In this document: in pieces, positions 59,560-64,000 of the stretch
How positions within the stretch are numbered: the first letter of the stretch is position 1
Layout of the letters: each line of letters starts with the position of its first letter
Assembly: GCF_009828585.1 (NCBI RefSeq)
Contig: NZ_WSRZ01000004.1
Coordinates: 124,001-188,000, forward strand
DNA: 64,000 nt
From: Shewanella litoralis
Lineage (GTDB): Bacteria; Pseudomonadota; Gammaproteobacteria; Enterobacterales; Shewanellaceae
Reading direction: 5' to 3'
Translations under genes and position numbers: made by a program
The notes under the pieces: model-generated
What the model saw: only the letters and a program-made list of their open reading frames with translations
What the model was told of the DNA's origin: nothing
Databases searched by the model: none

Positions 59560-59662
59560 CAAGCAAGTCACATTGCTCGCTATCACAGGTTGGTTAGTGA
59601 TTGAAACGCGTTGACTCTAGAGATATTGACTGAGTGCAGCATTTACCACACTCACTGCTATT

Positions 59663-60607
59663 TTATTGTGCTAATAAACTTCGTAACCGGTCTTGCACCA
59701 CACCCACTAACAAATCTGGCTGAAACTTAGAGATAAACTCGTTACAACCGACCTTTTCCACCATGGCTTTATTAAAGCTGCCACTGAGTGACGTATTTAA
59801 CGTAATAAATAACGATGCCATGCGCGGATCGGCGCGCACTTCAGCGGTCAGCTTATAACCGTCCATTTCAGGCATTTCGGCATCGGTTATCATCATCAAT
59901 AACTCATCAGCCACCTGTTTGCCATTATCTGCCCAATGCTGCAACAAGTTTAGTGCCTGTAAACCGTCAGAAGCTTCGATAATCTCGATACCTAATTGCG
60001 ATAACGTATCGCGAACTTGCTTACGTGCAGTGGACGAATCATCAACAATTAACACCTTACGCCCGGGCATGTTAACCACTAACGCTTCATCTAACACTCC
60101 ATCAGACAAACTAATGTCGTAATCGATAATCTCAGCAAGCACCTTTTCTACATCAATAATTGACACCAATTGAGTCAACCCATCTTGTTCAATTTTAGTA
60201 ATTGCAGTGAGGTAATTATGCCCACCCGATGTTTTTGGCGGCGGCATAATGTCGCTCCAGGTCATATTAATGATGTGCTCTACTTTGCCCACTAAAAATG
60301 CCTGCACACTGCGATTATACTCGGTAATAATGAGATTATTGTCTTCAGTTATAGGCCTTGGCGAAAAACCAATTGCTTCACGCAAGTTAATCACTGGAAT
60401 TGACGCGCCTCTGACATTAGCGACACCATAAATATTGGCATTACTGCCTGGAAAGGTGTTAATGGTGGGCAATTTGACCACTTCTTTTACTTTAAACACA
60501 TTAATTGCGAATAATTGCGTAGAGCTAATGCGAAATAACAACAGTTCTAAACGGTTTTCACCGACTAACTTGGTGCGTTGATCTACCGTATCGAGCACTT
60601 TTCTCAT
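59663..60607 (-). CDS. cheV: Chemotaxis coupling protein CheV (CheW-REC fusion)
   Basis: CheV links receptors to CheA like CheW and is tuned by phosphorylation. About residues 10-160 form a CheW domain (ELLLFRISSTQLFAINVFKV near 20). About 185-310 form a receiver with VDDSSTARKQVRDTL near 190 and a phospho-acceptor aspartate in MITDAEMPEMDGY near 236. ATG 60607 chosen; GTG 60619 also in frame. It stands alone here, away from other chemotaxis genes. Confidence 0.92.
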   Translation of the reverse strand: MRKVLDTVDQRTKLVGENRLELLLFRISSTQLFAINVFKVKEVVKLPTINTFPGSNANIYGVANVRGASIPVINLREAIGFSPRPITEDNNLIITEYNRSVQAFLVGKVEHIINMTWSDIMPPPKTSGGHNYLTAITKIEQDGLTQLVSIIDVEKVLAEIIDYDISLSDGVLDEALVVNMPGRKVLIVDDSSTARKQVRDTLSQLGIEIIEASDGLQALNLLQHWADNGKQVADELLMMITDAEMPEMDGYKLTAEVRADPRMASLFITLNTSLSGSFNKAMVEKVGCNEFISKFQPDLLVGVVQDRLRSLLAQ

Positions 60608-60722
60608 AAAGCCATCCACCTAACTAAAAAATAACAATCTGTTTAATTATACTAAAAAACGCAGGTAAAAGGACGTAGCAAGCATAATAGAACCGACAAA
60701 AAATGATTAATCCGTTGTTTGA

Positions 60723-60748
60723 AGATCAATCTAATGTTCTAAGTCGTA
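60723..60748 (+). promoter_or_regulatory. Candidate ECF/ChrR-type promoter of blc
   Basis: AGATCA (60723-60728), 16 bases, CGTA (60745-60748). The same layout precedes the next two operons. The CGTATAAT also contains a sigma-70 -10 hexamer TATAAT, so either sigma factor could use it. Confidence 0.45.
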
Positions 60749-60788
60749 TAATTAACAATAAGTGTAGTGGGATAAAACGGAGTAGACA

Positions 60789-61343
60789 ATGAAAAACACA
60801 TTCAATCAGACGTTCAAAAAGCCTTTACTTGCACTGTCTATGCTTGGGCTATCTGCCTGTACAATACTTGATGAACCTGTTGATGTCGTTAAGCCGTTTG
60901 AGCTAAATCAATACTTAGGTACCTGGTATGAAATCGCCCGTTTAGATCATTCATTTGAACGTAATATGTCAAATGTCACAGCGCAATATAGTGTTGACGG
61001 CGACAAAGTGGTGGTCATCAATAAAGGGTTCAAACAAGATAAACAACAATGGGATCAAGCTGAAGGTAAAGCGTATTTTATTAACGGTAACAATCAAGGT
61101 TTACTCAAGGTTTCCTTCTTTGGTCCATTTTACGGTGCCTACCAGATACACGATATTGTACAAGATGCCCAGGGGTACTATACCGACTCATTGGTGATCG
61201 GTCCTAATAATGACTATGCATGGATTTTATCGCGCACCGCCACTATTGACCCAGAGATTAAACAGCGCTTTATCACTAAGCTTAATGCATTGTCGATAAG
61301 TGAAAATAAACTCATTTGGGTTGCTCAAGGTGATCAACAATAA
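60789..61343 (+). CDS. blc: Outer-membrane lipoprotein lipocalin Blc
   Basis: 184-aa bacterial lipocalin. Signal peptide with lipobox LSAC near residue 23. Lipocalin motif 1 in YLGTWYEIARLDHSFER near residue 42 and the late YAWILSRT block near 148. Blc binds lysophospholipids and fatty acids at the outer membrane, often under stress. ACGGAGTAG gives the ribosome binding site. Confidence 0.94.
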   Translation: MKNTFNQTFKKPLLALSMLGLSACTILDEPVDVVKPFELNQYLGTWYEIARLDHSFERNMSNVTAQYSVDGDKVVVINKGFKQDKQQWDQAEGKAYFINGNNQGLLKVSFFGPFYGAYQIHDIVQDAQGYYTDSLVIGPNNDYAWILSRTATIDPEIKQRFITKLNALSISENKLIWVAQGDQQ

Positions 61344-61356
61344 CACGGCAAGCGTA
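61331..61356 (+). promoter_or_regulatory. Candidate ECF/ChrR-type promoter of the Lon-domain gene
   Basis: TGATCA (61331-61336), 16 bases, CGTA (61353-61356). It overlaps the last codons and the stop of blc, giving the next gene its own promoter 43 bases ahead of its ATG. Confidence 0.6.
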
Positions 61357-61398
61357 TAGTGAAATAGATGTACCGTAATACACAATCCAGAGGCAGCA

Positions 61399-61989
61399 AT
61401 GATTATCCCAATATTTCCTTTACCGATTTGCTTACTCCCACAAGGGTATACGCAACTGCGGATTTTTGAAGCAAGATACAAACGATTAGTATCTGAATCG
61501 CTCAAAAGCGGCCAAGGTTTTGGGCTTTGTATGTTATCTGACGACAAAAAAACCATCATGCCAATAGGTACTTTGACACACATTATCGATTTTGAAACCT
61601 TGGAAGATGGCTTATTAGGCATAAGTGTTAAAGGGAAGCAAACCTTCACTATCAACGACATCACTGAAGATAGTGACGGCTTAAAACGTGCTGATGTGAC
61701 ACTCATTGACGGCTGGCCAAGTAACGTGATTGAAACGCAGCCCGCTCAGCCACACATTAGGCTCAACGAACGTAAAAAAGATCAATACCTCAGTAAAACA
61801 TTGAAGCAATTGTTACAGCAATATCCACAACATTTAGCCCATTACAGTGATGATGATTTTAACGACATTTCATGGGTGTGCCAGAGGTGGTTAGAAATTA
61901 TCCCATTAAGTGCTAACGAAAAATACCAGTGCATAAACAGCCACGATCATTTGCTCGCGAAATCGTTTTTGTTCGACATCATAAAATAA
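61399..61989 (+). CDS. Lon substrate-binding-domain protein
   Basis: 196-aa stand-alone LON N-terminal (PUA-like) domain, without the Lon ATPase or protease: IPIFPLPICLLPQGYTQLRI at the start, then RIFEARYKRLV near residue 24. Function unknown; such proteins may present or recognise substrates. An AGGCAGC ribosome binding site precedes the ATG. Placed between blc and the sigma/chrR operon, with its own ECF-like promoter. Confidence 0.86.
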   Translation: MIIPIFPLPICLLPQGYTQLRIFEARYKRLVSESLKSGQGFGLCMLSDDKKTIMPIGTLTHIIDFETLEDGLLGISVKGKQTFTINDITEDSDGLKRADVTLIDGWPSNVIETQPAQPHIRLNERKKDQYLSKTLKQLLQQYPQHLAHYSDDDFNDISWVCQRWLEIIPLSANEKYQCINSHDHLLAKSFLFDIIK

Positions 61990-61999
61990 TTTTATTTTA

Positions 62000-62025
62000 T
62001 GATCCGTTAATCTATCCCCTCCGTA
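62000..62025 (+). promoter_or_regulatory. Candidate autoregulated ECF promoter of the sigma/chrR operon
   Basis: TGATCC (62000-62005), 16 bases, CGTA (62022-62025). This is the best of three such sites and resembles the TGATC...CGTA pattern I recall for ECF11 (RpoE-ChrR) sigma factors. Confidence 0.62.
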
Positions 62026-62134
62026 TTGTTCACTAATGACTTGATAGGCGACCCTGAGCTGCTTGATTTGGTGGTCGCACAAACGACATATAAACCTATG
62101 CTCATTAGTGATTAATTGGATGCGAGTGAAAAAA

Positions 62135-62797
62135 ATGGAAAATGTTCAATCACAAAACGCACAAACTCGTTATGATAAGGGAAATCTTGCACAAAGATCC
62201 TCTAATCAACGAAATGGTGCTATGAAAACAGACGAACCTAATCCGCTAGCAGACGAGCTTGCTCAACTCATGATGCAGGTTGCGAATAATCGCTGCAAAA
62301 CATCATTTGCCAAACTTTTTTCGCACTTCGCGCCCAAAATAAATGCTTTTGGTGTTCAGCGTTTAAGCCAGCAAGGTTTGGCGATGGATTTAGTACAAGA
62401 AACCTTGTCTCGAGTGTGGACCAAAGCCCACTTGTACAATGCAGACAAAGCGGCGGTGAGCACTTGGGTATTTACCATTATGCGAAATCAATGTTTTGAC
62501 ATGCTTCGCAAAGTACAGCACAACCGCGAAGATGCCTTTGGCGATGACATTTGGCCATTATTTGAATCAGATGATGCCGAAAATAACGATGATGACTTCT
62601 TACTATCAGCAAATTTATTGCAACATGTAGAAGAACTGCCGCCGTTGCAACGCCAAGTAGTTCAAGGTATTTACATGCAAGAGCTAACACAACAAGAGTT
62701 AGCAGATAAACTCAATATCCCAATTGGGACCGTTAAATCTCGACTTAGACTCGGCTTAGAAAAGTTAAAAAGCTTTATGGAGAAACATTATGATTAA
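62135..62797 (+). CDS. rpoE: ECF sigma factor of the RpoE-ChrR type
   Basis: 220-aa group IV sigma factor. Sigma-2 region at about residues 50-115, with LAMDLVQETLSRVWTKA near 82 and the TWVFTIMRNQCFDMLRK block near 111. Sigma-4 region at about 160-215 (QRQVVQGIYMQELTQQELAD, then IPIGTVKSRLRLGLEKL). It is followed, with an 8-base overlap, by a ChrR-type anti-sigma factor. In Rhodobacter this pair answers singlet oxygen. The start is uncertain: ATG 62135, 62120 or 62222. The 40-residue N-terminal extension is low-complexity. Confidence 0.9.
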   Translation: MENVQSQNAQTRYDKGNLAQRSSNQRNGAMKTDEPNPLADELAQLMMQVANNRCKTSFAKLFSHFAPKINAFGVQRLSQQGLAMDLVQETLSRVWTKAHLYNADKAAVSTWVFTIMRNQCFDMLRKVQHNREDAFGDDIWPLFESDDAENNDDDFLLSANLLQHVEELPPLQRQVVQGIYMQELTQQELADKLNIPIGTVKSRLRLGLEKLKSFMEKHYD

Positions 62798-63491
62798 TTA
62801 CCACCCAGATCAGCACTTGCTGTCTCTCCATGCTAAAGGCGAGCTGCCTCTGTCAATGTCAATTGCTATCTCAGCGCATGCTGAATTTTGCCCACATTGC
62901 CAACAGCAGCTAGACCAAATGACGATTGCGTTGTCTGAGCAGCAATTTGAGCAAGCTAACATTCATAGTGGTAACGCAGATAATGACCACGGTAAACTTG
63001 ATGATTTACTTAGCCAGTTTTTGTCATCAACACTCGACACACTAGATACTGAAGTTAGCGTTGACAACAAGCCAACTGCACAGATCGAAAGTATCGATAA
63101 CAGCGTAACCATTAAAGGCCAACATTACTCTTTACCTCGAGTATTCAAAAAACAAATTAATGCCTCCTGGCAAGGTATTGGTAAAGTGAGTCGTTTACGT
63201 TTAGACACGGGTGAGCCACAAGCAAGAGCAAGCTTGTTACACATTGCGGCAAACGGAGAAATACCCGATCACACACACAAGGGTTCTGAGTTAACCTTAT
63301 TGCTAGCCGGTGAGTTTAGTGACTGTTACAACACTTACAAACCAGGTGATTTTATGCTGCTTGATCAAGACCATGAGCATTCACCAAAAACCACTGAAGG
63401 CTGTTTGTGTTACACCATTGTCGATGCGCCACTCTACTTTACAAAAGGTATTAGTAAGTTGCTCAACCCGATTGGTGAGCTACTTTATTAA
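62790..63491 (+). CDS. chrR: ChrR-type zinc anti-sigma factor with cupin domain
   Basis: 233 aa. The N-terminal zinc-binding anti-sigma domain has His5 and the motif H30-x3-C34-x2-C37 (SAHAEFCPHC). The C-terminal cupin (about residues 120-225) carries DHTHKGSELTLLL and DQDHEHSP metal ligands. In the known system ChrR holds its sigma factor until singlet oxygen triggers release and degradation. The overlap with the sigma gene keeps the two in balance. Confidence 0.94.
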   Translation: MINYHPDQHLLSLHAKGELPLSMSIAISAHAEFCPHCQQQLDQMTIALSEQQFEQANIHSGNADNDHGKLDDLLSQFLSSTLDTLDTEVSVDNKPTAQIESIDNSVTIKGQHYSLPRVFKKQINASWQGIGKVSRLRLDTGEPQARASLLHIAANGEIPDHTHKGSELTLLLAGEFSDCYNTYKPGDFMLLDQDHEHSPKTTEGCLCYTIVDAPLYFTKGISKLLNPIGELLY

Positions 63492-63510
63492 TTAAATACA
63501 ATTGGGCTGT

Positions 63511-63540
63511 AAATCGCGATAATAAACATTATCGCGATTT
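63511..63540. terminator. Strong hairpin after chrR
   Basis: AAATCGCGATAAT-AAAC-ATTATCGCGATTT is a perfect 13-bp stem with a 4-base loop, 19 bases after the chrR stop codon. No T-run follows, so it may act as an mRNA end-stabiliser or a weak terminator. Confidence 0.6.
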
Positions 63541-64000
63541 AAATCACAAGCTTACAGTGATAACTCGTTCGAAAAACATCATTTTTAGCGGCAAATAAGC
63601 ACAAATTGTATGTTATTTGTCTTTTTTACGAAAAACGTTGTTGCTTAAAACGAAAAGTAAGTATAGAATCCGTACAGATTTAAAAATCTTGTTAATTTTG
63701 GTACCTACCTGTAAGTCTGCTCAACTTCCTTCGTAACCCCAAGACAAGCTTCTGCTCATTATTATTGACCATGACATGGCCAATGTTTGTATGAACATTA
63801 TCAACAAACGTTATCTGTCATAAGTGTGTCATATAATTATGTTCAACTTACCAAGTTAAGTGTAAACGTATAAAAATTAGTGACTAGGTTTTATTACCTT
63901 TATCAACTATTTAAAAAACAACACTTGATTAGTGAGTTCAGAATAGGTTAAGTTAAATCTCGACAAGTTAATCTTTTGCACCACTAAAAAATGCCAAGGA
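63541..64000. other. Gene-free window end, probably the leader of a gene starting beyond 64000
   Basis: 460 AT-rich bases with no gene. TTGACCATG-A-CATGGCCAA (about 63765-63783) is an imperfect palindrome. The last bases, CCAAGGA, look like a Shine-Dalgarno sequence for a start codon just outside the window. The long non-coding stretch could hold a regulated promoter or a small RNA; nothing specific could be assigned. Confidence 0.35.

Overview
The window is a stretch of a gammaproteobacterial chromosome. Gene content and order (metG end, aat-bpt-infA, cspD/clpS-clpA, monomeric icd, mnmA-hflD-purB, leucine dehydrogenase, divergent ppsA/ppsR, ydiJ) and protein sequences fit a marine Shewanella. 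Base composition is AT-rich to moderate and fairly even. No tRNA, rRNA, CRISPR array or prophage was seen. Most of the window is ordinary housekeeping chromosome. The clearest foreign segment is an IS91-type element with an accessory tyrosine recombinase at about 34.7-36.8 kb, next to an orphan secreted protein gene.

Layout. 0-13 kb: the 3' end of metG, a Kef-type antiporter with a Nif3-like protein, a glycine-zipper envelope protein, the N-degron set (Aat, Bpt, ClpA, ClpS) around infA, cspD, and monomeric isocitrate dehydrogenase. 13-19 kb: rluE, nudJ, mnmA-hflD-purB, and the ribosomal-protein hydroxylase RoxA. 19-25 kb: leucine dehydrogenase behind a LiuR-like operator, an LpxH-like phosphoesterase paired with a two-domain OlsF-type ornithine-lipid synthase, a CBS protein and a small membrane protein. 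25-28.5 kb: a periplasmic TonB-C-domain protein divergent from a four-gene operon of two DUF1538 membrane proteins, a PII-like protein and a CBS protein. 28.5-34.6 kb: a diguanylate cyclase, a LysR regulator divergent from a monooxygenase/oxidoreductase pair, a Nudix hydrolase and a Bax-inhibitor-1 protein. 34.7-38.4 kb: the IS91-type element and the orphan genes. 38.6-49 kb: MarR, DUF1285, YdiJ, PpsA/PpsR with a HexR-like site, AroH and a membrane HD-GYP phosphodiesterase. 49-58 kb: a histidine phosphatase, a Rof-type Rho inhibitor, a thioesterase, an orphan LuxR-type response regulator preceded by a very long hairpin, an aldose epimerase, a 5'-nucleotidase lipoprotein, an esterase, a SlyD-like isomerase and an MltB-type transglycosylase. 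58-64 kb: DUF2750, CheV, lipocalin Blc, a Lon-substrate-domain protein and an ECF sigma factor with its ChrR-type zinc anti-sigma factor.

Most interesting signals. (1) Three promoter-like sites of the form (T/A)GATC(C/A)-N16-CGTA lie in front of blc, the Lon-domain gene and the sigma/chrR operon. They look like a local ECF/ChrR regulon. (2) The DUF1538-DUF1538-PII-CBS operon looks like a two-subunit membrane transporter with two nucleotide-sensing partners; its upstream region holds a perfect 14-bp tandem repeat and a hairpin. (3) The OlsF-like fusion sits beside an LpxH-like gene and ends in a dispersed repeat that supplies its last codons. (4) A 19-bp-arm hairpin stands upstream of the orphan response regulator. 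(5) The Shine-Dalgarno sequence of the IS91 accessory recombinase lies inside a hairpin. All functional calls come from reading the sequence and from family knowledge; no searches were run.
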